Assembly: GCF_042731755.1 (NCBI RefSeq)
Contig: NZ_JBHWLR010000003.1
Location: forward strand, 248,001 to 312,000
Origin: Promicromonospora sp042731755
GTDB taxonomy: Bacteria; Actinomycetota; Actinomycetes; Actinomycetales; Cellulomonadaceae
Length of the DNA: 64,000 nucleotides
Direction of reading: 5' to 3'
Positions 51,431 to 59,805 of the stretch are shown here, piece after piece. The translations under genes were made by a program, and so were the position numbers. The notes under the pieces were generated by a model. That model did no database searches and was not told where the DNA came from. It worked only from the letters and a program-made list of their open reading frames with translations. Each line of letters begins with the position of its first letter. Position 1 is the stretch's first letter.

Positions 51431-52204
51431 TCAGACCTCGGCGTCGGCGAACCGCTTCTCGACACGCCGGTCGTGCAGGATCGACACGCCGACGGCTGCG
51501 AAGTAGAGCACGCAGATCGGCAGCGCCACCAGGACCATCGTCAGCGCGTCCGGCGTCGGCGTGATGATCGCCGCGAACGTGAACGCCACGAGGATGGCCC
51601 ACCGCCAGCCGCCCAGCAGCGCCTTGCCCGACAGCAGGCCGGCGAAGTTCAGGCCGACCAGCAGCACCGGCGACAGGAACGCGAGCCCGAACGCGATCAG
51701 GAGCCGCATCACCAGCGACAGGTACTCCTGGGCGTTGGTGAACGCGGTCGCGTCGTCGGGCAGGAACCCCGACAGGATCTGGATCGCGTGCGGGAACACG
51801 AGCCACGCCATGTACGCCCCGCCGAGGAACAGCGGGAACGCGGCGCCGACGAACCCGTACGCGTACTTCTTCTCGTTCTTGTTCAGACCCGGCGTGATGA
51901 ACGCCCACACCTGGTACAGCCACCACGGGCAGGTCAGGAACACGGCCAGGAACAGCGACGACTTGATCTTCAGGTCCAGCGCCGCCATCGGCCCGGCGAA
52001 GTTCAGGGTCATCTCGTTGCCCCGCATCTGCTCCGCCACGACGAGCGGACGCTGGAGCAGGACCAGCAGCGGGTCGTAGAGCAACCACCCGGCGATGGCG
52101 CCCACCACCAGGCCGACGGCTATCAGGACAAACCTCTTGCGGAGCTCGAGCAGGTGCTCGAGCAGTGGCATCCGACCGTCGGACGCCCGTCTCGTACGTG
52201 CCAC
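51431..52204 (-). CDS. tatC: Twin-arginine translocase subunit TatC
   Basis: A 257-residue, six-helix protein forming the Tat signal-peptide receptor. It starts with RMPLLEHLLELRKRFVL, followed by WLYQVWAFITPGLNKNEKKYAY, the conserved periplasmic/cytoplasmic loop with F/Y and KNEK, and ends in FTFAAIITPTPDALTMVLVALPICVLYFAAVG. The GTG start is 3 nt after the tatA stop. With TatA it exports folded proteins. Confidence 0.97.
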   Translation of the reverse strand: MARTRRASDGRMPLLEHLLELRKRFVLIAVGLVVGAIAGWLLYDPLLVLLQRPLVVAEQMRGNEMTLNFAGPMAALDLKIKSSLFLAVFLTCPWWLYQVWAFITPGLNKNEKKYAYGFVGAAFPLFLGGAYMAWLVFPHAIQILSGFLPDDATAFTNAQEYLSLVMRLLIAFGLAFLSPVLLVGLNFAGLLSGKALLGGWRWAILVAFTFAAIITPTPDALTMVLVALPICVLYFAAVGVSILHDRRVEKRFADAEV

Positions 52205-52207
52205 CGA

Positions 52208-52492
52208 TCAGGCCTTGGGGATGTCGCGGTCCTTGGGGTCGATCAAGCCGGGGGTCGAGCCCGATCCGGTGGTCGAACCGGTGGTCGTGGTGGTCGAGGC
52301 GCCCGGCGCGTTGTCGGCAGCGTTGCCGTCGGCGTCCGACCGGTCGTCGCGCATGTCCTTGATCTCCTTCTTGAAGATCTTCATCGACTGGCCCACGCTC
52401 TTGGCCAGGCCCGGCAGACGGGTGGACCCGAAGAGCAGCAGGACGACGACGAGCAGGACGATCCAGTGCCACGGTTGCATTGCGCCAGCCAT
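52208..52492 (-). CDS. tatA: Sec-independent protein translocase TatA
   Basis: A 94-residue protein with an N-terminal helix (WHWIVLLVVVLLLFGSTRLPGLAKSVGQSMKIFKKEIK), the FG and LP motifs and amphipathic helix typical of TatA, and a Thr/Ser/Gly tail. ATG start. It is the first gene of the tatA-tatC unit. Confidence 0.96.
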   Translation of the reverse strand: MAGAMQPWHWIVLLVVVLLLFGSTRLPGLAKSVGQSMKIFKKEIKDMRDDRSDADGNAADNAPGASTTTTTGSTTGSGSTPGLIDPKDRDIPKA

Positions 52493-52688
52493 GGTGACTC
52501 CTTACGGTGCGGTGCTGATTGTGGTGCGGATATGCCCGATCCTACGCGAACCGAGGGGGCACAGCGGTAGCCGGATGATGGACATGAAATGGCGATCGCC
52601 GGGGAGAGTCACCATCCCCGGGCGATCGCCGTCCCACGTGCGGCAGGACTCGACGGGCGAGCCGGCCACGACGGTGTCAGATCCGAGC

Positions 52689-53477
52689 TCACGGCCCCTG
52701 GTAGGTCGACGCACCGCCCGTACCGACCCGGACGCCCATCCACCCGAGGTACTCGCCCGGAGGCAGCCCGATCGTCGCGGAGTAGCGCACGTTGGTGCGG
52801 CTGATCCGGTAGACGCGGTGGTCACTCATGATGCAGCCGAGGCACCGGTGGTCGCGGCTGTTGGGGCTGTAGCTGGTGATGCTCGCGCTGGACCCGACGT
52901 ACAGCCGCCAGGTGAAGCGGAACGACATCATCACCAGGCCGTTGTCCACCTTGGCCAAGCAGTTCGTGTAGGTGATGACGCGCGTCGAGCCCGACGTCCG
53001 GCAGCCGGTCACTGAGGACGGGGCCAGCGGGGCCGACAGAGCCGCCGGTGACGACGGAGCCGTCACGGATGCCAGCCGCACCGGGTCCTGCGGGATCGAG
53101 GTCCCGGAGACGCCGACCGACCCGTCGGCGAAGGTGCTGACCGCCGAACGCATGCCGTCCTTGTCCTCGGTGCGCACGTCGACGGGTTCCGCGCCCGCGG
53201 TCATGGAGAGCCAGCGGCCCCCGCTCTCGTACGACGCGAGGAGCGCGTCCTGGTCCGTGCCGGCCACGTCGTACTCGTCGAAGAACGAGCGCAGCTGCGC
53301 CTCCTCGTCAGCGGTCAGCTGCCTGTCGGACCTGTCGGACCCGCCGACCGTCACCGGTGCGTCAGCCGCGCCCCGGACGGTACCGGCACCGGCCGAGGCG
53401 ATGGTGGGTTGACTCCCGACCAGCACCGCTGCGGCAAGAACCGCGACCCCTACCAGCCTTCGTCTTGATCTCTTCAA
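52689..53477 (-). CDS. Secreted protein of unknown function
   Basis: A 262-residue protein with a Sec signal (KRSRRRLVGVAVLAAAVLVGS, then TIASAGAG). The mature part has LTADEEAQLRSFFDEYDVAGTD and a C-terminal Cys-containing beta region (VTGCRTSGS, TYTNCLAKVDNG, MMSFRFTWRLYVGSS, HRCLGCIMSD) with WMGVRVG at the end. The TTG start at 53477 has AGGGGG 5 nt upstream; a longer ATG start at 53582 would give an odd leader. Not recognised. It interrupts the usual pafC-tatA adjacency. Confidence 0.75.
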   Translation of the reverse strand: MKRSRRRLVGVAVLAAAVLVGSQPTIASAGAGTVRGAADAPVTVGGSDRSDRQLTADEEAQLRSFFDEYDVAGTDQDALLASYESGGRWLSMTAGAEPVDVRTEDKDGMRSAVSTFADGSVGVSGTSIPQDPVRLASVTAPSSPAALSAPLAPSSVTGCRTSGSTRVITYTNCLAKVDNGLVMMSFRFTWRLYVGSSASITSYSPNSRDHRCLGCIMSDHRVYRISRTNVRYSATIGLPPGEYLGWMGVRVGTGGASTYQGP

Positions 53478-53589
53478 GGAAGCCCCCTGCGATGTCAGGA
53501 AAACCCGATGTGAGGAAAGGCCCTCCGGGGAGCGCCCCCGGAGGGTCATGACGCCCTCAAAGCATGGGGTGAATTTGATCAAGGTGCCA

Positions 53590-53635
53590 AGTTTTAGCCC
53601 TGCCGGGTGTTAGCCCTGCCGGGCCGGCCGCGTAC
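53590..53635. repeat. Short direct repeat downstream of the 110-residue membrane gene
   Basis: TTAGCCCTGCCGGG occurs twice in a row just past the end of the small membrane gene. Confidence 0.65.
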
Positions 53636-53640
53636 GGCGC

Positions 53641-53973
53641 CTACTCGTTGAAGTGCTTCCACTTCTGCCAGGTCGCGACGTTCCGCGCCCGCCGGGCATC
53701 CCGGCGTCCCGCGCGCGCCACCCGCTGCGCGTGGACGCGCTGGTAGTGGATCGTCACGTCGTCGAACAGGCTCGGCCCGGCATGCTGCGTGCTCGCCGCC
53801 TCACGCGCCCGGTCCGACGCCTCCTGCATCCGGTCGGCCGACTCGCCGAAACGCTGCGACGCCCGGCCCAGCTCCTCCAGGAGCCCCCTGGCCGACCGCC
53901 ACAGCGAACGGGCCAGAAAGAACGCTCCGACGAGGGTGCCCACGATCAAGAGGGTCCATACCCAGAACCACAT
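53641..53973 (-). CDS. Small membrane-anchored protein
   Basis: A 110-residue protein: one N-terminal helix (WFWVWTLLIVGTLVGAFFLARSLW), then an amphipathic coiled coil (LEELGRASQRFGESADRMQEASDRAREAA) and a basic C-terminal tail (RVARAGRRDARRARNV). Not recognised. Starts 11 nt after the pafC stop, so probably the last gene of the pafB-pafC operon. Confidence 0.75.
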   Translation of the reverse strand: MWFWVWTLLIVGTLVGAFFLARSLWRSARGLLEELGRASQRFGESADRMQEASDRAREAASTQHAGPSLFDDVTIHYQRVHAQRVARAGRRDARRARNVATWQKWKHFNE

Positions 53974-53984
53974 GGTCGCCCAGC

Positions 53985-55025
53985 CTAGTGCTGATCGGCC
54001 GATGTGGCTGCGTCGCGCACGCCACCGGTACCCACTTCGTCATCCGCCGCGTCCCCGCCGCCGTCCCCGTACAGGGCCAGCGCGGCCGTGGCGGCACCCG
54101 CGACGTCCGCGGCCAGGGCCTCCGGCGAGACCGAGCGCACCAGCGGCGCGAGCCGGATCAGGGTGCTGCGCAGCCACCCCGGGTTCGTCACCCGCAGCGT
54201 GACCTCGAAGTCGCCGTCGGGCAGGTTGCGCACCGACTCGACCGGCACCTCCTCCGCGAACCACCGCGCCCGCGGCGCGAACCGGATCGTCGCCAGCGGC
54301 GAGGAACCACCTGCGAACAGCGCACCGAAATCTATCTCCGGCTCCTGCCCGGGATGCGCCTGCACCGGCACGTCCGTCTCCGTGGCCTCCAGGATGCGGT
54401 CCACCCGGAACGTACGCGGCGCGTCCGCCCGGTAGCACCACGCCGCGAGGTAGGCGAACTCGTCCTGCGTGTGCAGCCGCACCGGGTCCACGTCCCGCTC
54501 GCTGACCACGTCCGACGACGTCACGTACCGGATCCGCAGCCGGTGCCGGTTCGCCAGCGCCGACGAGATCGCCGCCACCACCTGCTTGTCACCACCCGGA
54601 GCGAGCCGCACGTCGACGGCGCTCGCGGCCTCGCCGGTGGCGTCGGTGAGCTTGCGCAGCGCGGACTCGACGACGGCGGACCGCGCGGGGTCGGCCTGGA
54701 CGGCGCCGGTCGCCTTCATGGCCCGCAGGGCCGCGACCAGGGCGACGGCCTCGCGGGTGCCGAGGCGCAGGGGGCGGGTCATGCCGCGCGCCTCGGTCAG
54801 GTGCACGACGCCGCGGTCGATGGAGGCGGCGTCGAAGTCGATGAGGTCGTCGGGCCAGTACCCGGGGGTGCCGGAGACCCACAGGGCGTCGACGTCCTTC
54901 TGGATCTGCGCGGGGGTGGTGCCGAACCGGCCGGCGAGGTCGGCCACGGACACGGGCCCGGCGCCGTCGAGGTAGGCGACGATGCCCAGCAGGCGCAGGA
55001 GCCTGTCGTCGGCGCGCTCAGCCAC
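53985..55025 (-). CDS. pafC: WYL-domain transcriptional activator PafC
   Basis: A 346-residue partner of PafB. N-terminal winged helix (DRLLRLLGIVAYLDGAGPVSVADLAGRFGTTPAQIQKDVDALWVSG), WYL core (RHRLRIRYVTSSDVVSERDVDPVRLHTQDEFAYLAAWCYRA, RTFRVDRI) and C-terminal extension. PafBC activates the LexA-independent DNA-damage response in mycobacteria. GTG 55025 follows GGAGG and overlaps the pafB stop by 8 nt. Confidence 0.94.
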   Translation of the reverse strand: MAERADDRLLRLLGIVAYLDGAGPVSVADLAGRFGTTPAQIQKDVDALWVSGTPGYWPDDLIDFDAASIDRGVVHLTEARGMTRPLRLGTREAVALVAALRAMKATGAVQADPARSAVVESALRKLTDATGEAASAVDVRLAPGGDKQVVAAISSALANRHRLRIRYVTSSDVVSERDVDPVRLHTQDEFAYLAAWCYRADAPRTFRVDRILEATETDVPVQAHPGQEPEIDFGALFAGGSSPLATIRFAPRARWFAEEVPVESVRNLPDGDFEVTLRVTNPGWLRSTLIRLAPLVRSVSPEALAADVAGAATAALALYGDGGGDAADDEVGTGGVRDAATSADQH

Positions 55026-56184
55026 GGGACACCTCCACCCGGACGTCGTGCCGTGCATCGGTGTGCGACACGCCGAGCGCCGCGGCGGCGGTGAGCCGGC
55101 GCACCGTCTCCTCGCGCACGGACTCGGGTTCCAGGACGACGAGCGCGGCGCCGTACCCGGCTGCCTCGGACGCCATGCCGGTCAGGGACCGGTAGGGCAC
55201 CTGCAGGATGTCCCACCCGGCGGGTTCGCTGGACCGGGTGGTGCGGGCCAGGCGGGCGTCGTAGGCGGCGCGCTCGCCGTCGGGCACGGCCTTGGCGCGG
55301 GCGCGCAGCGCGCTCGCGCGCTCGGGGCGGACGGCGACGACGGCCTGCCGCATCTCGCCGTGCGGGCCGCCGCCCAGCATGGCGTCGGTGTCGAAGTCGG
55401 GTACCTCGTAGGCGTTCGCGGGGCCGACGACACGCACGCGCGACTCGATGCGCGACATGCGGAACACGCGAGGGGCCTGCCGGTCGCGGTCGAAGCACAT
55501 GAGGTACCAGCCGCCGTCGCGCGCGGCGATGCGCCACGGCTCGACGTGCCGGGTCAGCACGGCCCCGTTGTACGCGGCGCGGTAGCTGAACGTCACCACG
55601 CGGCGCGCCTCGATCGCCTCCATGAGCGGCCCGTAGGCGTCGCCGACGGCGCGCACGGACGGCGCGAGCCCGGCCAGGGCGTCGGCCGACGGGTCCCCCG
55701 CCCCGGCGGCGCGCAGCTTGACCATGGCGCGCGTGATGTCGGTCTGCAGGGTCTTGTCCTGCCAGAACTGCGCGGCCAGCGACAGCACGCCGAGCTCGGC
55801 CGGCGTCAGGTCGATCGACGGCAGCGCGTACGCGTCCTGGTCGATCCGGTACCCGAGCTCGTCGGTGTGCCCGCCGGTCCCGACCGTCACCACGGGGATG
55901 CCCAGGGCCCGCAGCATGTCCTTGTCCCGCTCGAACATCCGCTCGAACGCCTCGTCGCTGGGCGCGTCCGAGTAGCCGGCCACGGCGGTGCGCACCTGCT
56001 GCTTGGTCATGGCCGCGTTCGTGTTCACGAGCGCGATGACCAGATTCAGGAGGCGTTCGGCCGGGTTCAGCGCGGGGTTGACCGGCTGGCTCGACGACTG
56101 GTTCGAGGACGGGGCCGACGGCGTGCCGGATGACGCACCGGGTGGCACCGTGGGAGATGAGGTGGGGGGCAGGTCGCTGGACAT
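55018..56184 (-). CDS. pafB: WYL-domain transcriptional activator PafB
   Basis: A 388-residue protein with a Ser/Pro-rich leader, winged helix (AERLLNLVIALVNTNAAMTKQQVRTAVAGY), and the WYL core (RRVVTFSYRAAYNGAVLTRHVEPWRIAARDGGWYLMCFDRDRQAPRVFRMSRI). The pair binds DNA upstream of DNA-repair genes. ATG 56184 is preferred; it lies 37 bp from the divergent DUF3866 gene. No pupylation gene (pup, pafA, dop) is visible nearby. Confidence 0.93.
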   Translation of the reverse strand: MSSDLPPTSSPTVPPGASSGTPSAPSSNQSSSQPVNPALNPAERLLNLVIALVNTNAAMTKQQVRTAVAGYSDAPSDEAFERMFERDKDMLRALGIPVVTVGTGGHTDELGYRIDQDAYALPSIDLTPAELGVLSLAAQFWQDKTLQTDITRAMVKLRAAGAGDPSADALAGLAPSVRAVGDAYGPLMEAIEARRVVTFSYRAAYNGAVLTRHVEPWRIAARDGGWYLMCFDRDRQAPRVFRMSRIESRVRVVGPANAYEVPDFDTDAMLGGGPHGEMRQAVVAVRPERASALRARAKAVPDGERAAYDARLARTTRSSEPAGWDILQVPYRSLTGMASEAAGYGAALVVLEPESVREETVRRLTAAAALGVSHTDARHDVRVEVSRG

Positions 56185-56221
56185 CAGGACAACGGTATCG
56201 GGCGGTAACCTCCACCGTGTG

Positions 56222-57400
56222 ATGACGTGGCGGATCGGGACCGTGATTTCCACAGGCAAGTCGTGGCGAGGAGCCCTCGAGCTCCAGGTGACGCTCGACC
56301 GGCCCCTGCCCGGCCGGGCGGGCGAGGCCGCGTCCGGACCGCTGACGGTCCGCGCCCTGGCCTACACCGACCTCGTGGGCGAGCCCGCCGTCGGCGACGC
56401 GCTGCTGCTGAACGTGTCCGCGCTGGCCCGCGGCCTCGGCACCGGCGGGTACGCCCTCGTCGTCGGCCCGGCCGCGCCCGGCACCAGGCTGCCGCCCGAC
56501 CCCGTCGTCGGGCCCGGCCACCTCGTCAAGGCCCGGTACACGCCCCTGCAGACCATGGTGCTCGGCGTCGACGAGCAGGAGTCGCCCCACCACACCACCC
56601 TGGCCGACGCCGACAGCCTCGACGGCATGCCCGTCGTCGTCGCCGACCTGCACTCCGCGCTGCCCGCCGTCGTCGCCGGGCTGCGCCACGCCGCCACCGC
56701 CGCCGGACGCGCGCCCGGCGACCTGCGGGTCGCCTACGTCATGACCGACGGCGGCGCCCTGCCCGCCGCGTTCTCCCGCACCGTCGCCGCCCTGCGCGAG
56801 ACCGACTGGCTGACCACCTGCGTCACCGTCGGCCAGGCCTACGGCGGCGACCTCGAGGCCGTCACCGTGCACACCGGCCTCCTGGCCGCGCGGCACGTCG
56901 CCGGGTGCGACGTCGCCGTCGTCACCCAGGGACCCGGCAACCTCGGCACCGGCACCCGCTGGGGCTACTCCGGCGTCGCCGCCGGCGAGGCCGTCAACGC
57001 CACCGCCACCCTCGCCGGCCGCCCCGTCGCCTCCCTGCGCGTCTCCGGCGCCGACCCCCGCGACCGCCACCTCGGCATCTCCCACCACTCCCTGACCGCC
57101 TACGGCCGCGTCGCCCTCGCCCCCGCCGACGTCCCCGTACCCGTCCCCACCGCCGACGTCGAGAACCTGCCCGCCTGGGGCGCACCCCTGACCGGCCGCG
57201 TCCACGACCAGGCCCGCACCCTGGCCGACACCACCCCGCACACCCTCGTCGACGTCCCCGCCGACACCACCCTCCTCGACACCCTGCGCACCTCCCCCGC
57301 CGGGCTGCGCACCATGGGCCGCGGCCTCGACGCCGACCCCGCCTCCTTCGTCGCGGCCGCCGTCGCCGGCGTCCACGCCCACCGGCTCACCACCGGATGA
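56222..57400 (+). CDS. DUF3866 family protein
   Basis: A 392-residue protein of the DUF3866 family, found in actinobacteria divergent from pafB. Conserved blocks seen include GHLVKARYTPLQTMVLGVDEQES, VAYVMTDGGALPAAFSRTVAALR, TCVTVGQAYGGDLEAVTVHTGL, VAVVTQGPGNLGTGTRWGYSG and GISHHSLTAYGRVAL. Probably an enzyme, given the dense Gly/His/Asp motifs; activity unknown. It is the first of six overlapping genes. Confidence 0.9.
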   Translation: MTWRIGTVISTGKSWRGALELQVTLDRPLPGRAGEAASGPLTVRALAYTDLVGEPAVGDALLLNVSALARGLGTGGYALVVGPAAPGTRLPPDPVVGPGHLVKARYTPLQTMVLGVDEQESPHHTTLADADSLDGMPVVVADLHSALPAVVAGLRHAATAAGRAPGDLRVAYVMTDGGALPAAFSRTVAALRETDWLTTCVTVGQAYGGDLEAVTVHTGLLAARHVAGCDVAVVTQGPGNLGTGTRWGYSGVAAGEAVNATATLAGRPVASLRVSGADPRDRHLGISHHSLTAYGRVALAPADVPVPVPTADVENLPAWGAPLTGRVHDQARTLADTTPHTLVDVPADTTLLDTLRTSPAGLRTMGRGLDADPASFVAAAVAGVHAHRLTTG

Positions 57401-58251
57401 CGGACCGGAACAGGCACGAGAACCAGCACCAGAGCCAGCAGCAGGACCAGCACGGGAGCCAGCGCCGGATGCCACAGCCGACACCACGCACAGCACCCCG
57501 AGCACGCCTCGCCCTGATCTGCACGCTCGTCGTCGTCGCCGTGCTCGGCGCCGCCACCGCCACCCCCTGGACCTTCAGCACACCCCGCCTGCCCACCGTC
57601 GAGATCTCCCAGGCCCCGCAGTCCCAGCCCGCCCCCTCCGGCACCCCCGAAGCACCACCCGCCCAGCAACCCGACCCCGCCGACAACCGCTGGGTCGTCC
57701 TGGTCCTCGTCACCCTCGTCGGCCTGCTGATCGCCGTCCTGCTCACCCTCGCCGTCCGCAAGCTCCTGTCCATCCGCCGCGAACCCACCGACCTCGACCC
57801 CGACAACCTCGCCGCCGGCACCACCACCGACACCCTCGGCGACGACATCGACCTCCCCGAGCTGCAGGACGCCGTCACCCGCGCCCTGAGACACCTCGAA
57901 GGACACGCCCGACCCCGCGACGCCGTCGTCGCCGCCTGGGTAGCCCTCGAAGAAGCAGCAGAACGCGCCGGCGCCAGCCGCGACCCCGCCCAGACCCCCA
58001 CCGAGTTCACCAGCACCGTCCTGGCCGCCACCCCCGCCCCACCCGACGCCGTCACCCGCCTGCGCACCCTCTACCAGCGCGCCCGCTTCACCGACCGCCC
58101 CATCGACACCACCACCGTCGCCCAGGCCCGCACGGCGCTCGCGGACATCGCGCGCACGCTCGACGTCGACCAGCCCGACGTCGACCAGCCCAGCACCGAC
58201 GAGACCGGGCCGGCGCGACCCGGCCCCGGAGAGGAGCCCAGGCCCCGATGA
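57397..58251 (+). CDS. DUF4129 domain membrane protein
   Basis: A 284-residue protein with two helices (LALICTLVVVAVLGAATA; WVVLVLVTLVGLLIAVLLTLAV) and a cytoplasmic C-terminal DUF4129 domain (PRDAVVAAWVALEEAAERAGASR, PTEFTSTVL, LRTLYQRARFTDRP). ATG overlaps the DUF3866 stop by 4 nt (ATGA). DUF4129 proteins accompany MoxR-DUF58-transglutaminase clusters. The N-terminal Gln/His run is low complexity. Confidence 0.9.
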   Translation: MTDRNRHENQHQSQQQDQHGSQRRMPQPTPRTAPRARLALICTLVVVAVLGAATATPWTFSTPRLPTVEISQAPQSQPAPSGTPEAPPAQQPDPADNRWVVLVLVTLVGLLIAVLLTLAVRKLLSIRREPTDLDPDNLAAGTTTDTLGDDIDLPELQDAVTRALRHLEGHARPRDAVVAAWVALEEAAERAGASRDPAQTPTEFTSTVLAATPAPPDAVTRLRTLYQRARFTDRPIDTTTVAQARTALADIARTLDVDQPDVDQPSTDETGPARPGPGEEPRPR

Positions 58252-58781
58252 AGCGGCACTGGAACTGGCAGCGCCTCACCGCGATCACGGTCACCGCCGT
58301 CGTCGCCGCCGCCGGGCTCGCCTTCTGGCAGATCATCGACCCCTGGCACGCCGCCGCGGCCGTGGCCGTCGTCGTCGCCCTGGCCGCCCTGTGGTCCAGG
58401 ACCGAGGACGCCGACCCCGACCCCGAGTGGCCCCACGTCGTCACCGAGGCCCGCGCCGGCGGACGGCACGACGTCTCCGACCTGAGCTGGTCCACCTTCA
58501 CCCGCGACGGACGCGTCACCGAACGCGTCGTCCGCCGCGTCCGGGCGCTCGCCGCCGACCGGGTCCGCGCCCACGGCGTCGACCCCTCCGACCCCGCCGC
58601 GACGGAGGACGTCGAGCGGCTGCTCGGCGCGCGCGTGGTGCGCGGCCTCTCGTCCCGCCACGCGCCGACGGCCCGGACCCTGCAGTCCTGGCTCGACGCG
58701 ATCGAACGCCTGGGCGCGGCCCCCGCCGAACGCCCGGCCGCCACCGCGCCCGTCCACACCCCCGAGGAGAACCGTGCCTGA
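58248..58781 (+). CDS. Membrane protein of the MoxR cluster
   Basis: A 177-residue protein with two close N-terminal helices (ITVTAVVAAAGLAFWQIIDPW; AAAAVAVVVALAAL) and a soluble C-terminal domain (LSWSTFTRDGRVTERVVRRVRALAADRVRAHG). Overlaps the DUF4129 gene by 4 nt and the MoxR gene by 8 nt. No family name known to me, but this kind of gene recurs between DUF4129 and MoxR genes in actinobacteria. Confidence 0.8.
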   Translation: MKRHWNWQRLTAITVTAVVAAAGLAFWQIIDPWHAAAAVAVVVALAALWSRTEDADPDPEWPHVVTEARAGGRHDVSDLSWSTFTRDGRVTERVVRRVRALAADRVRAHGVDPSDPAATEDVERLLGARVVRGLSSRHAPTARTLQSWLDAIERLGAAPAERPAATAPVHTPEENRA

Positions 58782-59805
58782 CCTGAACGAAGCCCCGGAC
58801 GCCGGTGCCAGCACGAGCGCGAGCAGCACAAGCACCGCGAGCCCCCTGCCCGTCGCCGACGTCGCCGCGCTCGGGGAGCGGGTCCTCGCCGAGGTCGGCA
58901 CCGCCGTCGTCGGCATGCGGGACGCGCTCCAGATCGCGCTGGCGACCATCCTCGCGGGCGGGCACGTGCTGTTCGAGGACGTGCCCGGGCTGGGCAAGAC
59001 CCTCGCGGCCCGGTCCCTGGCCGCCGCGCTGGGTCTCGACTTCGCGCGTCTGCAGTGCACCCCGGACCTCCTGCCGGCCGACATCACCGGCTCGTCCGTG
59101 TTCGACCCGGCCACCCGCACGTTCGAGTTCCGGCCCGGCCCGGTGTTCACCGGCCTGTTCCTCGCCGACGAGATCAACCGCACCGCCCCGAAGACCCAGT
59201 CGGCGCTGCTGGAGGCGATGGCGGAGCGCCAGGTCTCCATCGAGGGCACCAGCCGGCCGCTGCCCCGCCCGTTCCACGTGCTGGCGACGTCCAACCCCGT
59301 GGAGTACGAGGGCACCTACCCGCTGCCCGAGGCGCAGCTCGACCGGTTCATGGTCCGCCTCGCCGTCGGCTACCCGGACGCCGACCAGGAGGCCGAGGTG
59401 CTGACCCGCCGGCTCGCCCGCCGACAGGAGGCCGCGCCCGTGCGCCAGGTCGTCGATCCCGCGACGGTGCTCGCCATGCAGGCCGGCACCGAAGCCGTGG
59501 CCGTGGACCCCGACGTCGTGCGCTACTGCGTCGACCTGGCCGCGTCGACCCGCGGGCACACCGCCCTGGAGGTCGGCGCCTCGCCCCGCGGTTCGCAGAA
59601 CCTCGTGCTCCTGGCCCGTGCCGTCGCCGTCCTGGACGGTCGCGACTACGTGCTGCCCGAGGACGTCAAGCGCGTCGCCGTGCCCGTGCTCGCGCACCGC
59701 ATCACCCTGACCCCGACCGCGTGGGCCTCCGCGACCCGCCCCGAGACCGTCGTGTCCGACCTCCTGCGGGCCGTGCCGACCCCTGCCACGGTCCGGTCGC
59801 GATGA
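58774..59805 (+). CDS. MoxR-type AAA ATPase
   Basis: A 343-residue AAA_3 ATPase. VLFEDVPGLGKTLAARSLA is Walker A, LFLADEINRTAPKTQSALLEAMAERQVSIEG is Walker B with sensor region, and LATSNPVEYEGTYPLPEAQLDRFM has sensor 1 and the arginine finger. MoxR proteins act as chaperones, often with VWA or DUF58 partners. The GTG start overlaps the previous gene by 8 nt; the 3' end overlaps the DUF58 start by 4. Confidence 0.95.
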   Translation: MPDLNEAPDAGASTSASSTSTASPLPVADVAALGERVLAEVGTAVVGMRDALQIALATILAGGHVLFEDVPGLGKTLAARSLAAALGLDFARLQCTPDLLPADITGSSVFDPATRTFEFRPGPVFTGLFLADEINRTAPKTQSALLEAMAERQVSIEGTSRPLPRPFHVLATSNPVEYEGTYPLPEAQLDRFMVRLAVGYPDADQEAEVLTRRLARRQEAAPVRQVVDPATVLAMQAGTEAVAVDPDVVRYCVDLAASTRGHTALEVGASPRGSQNLVLLARAVAVLDGRDYVLPEDVKRVAVPVLAHRITLTPTAWASATRPETVVSDLLRAVPTPATVRSR

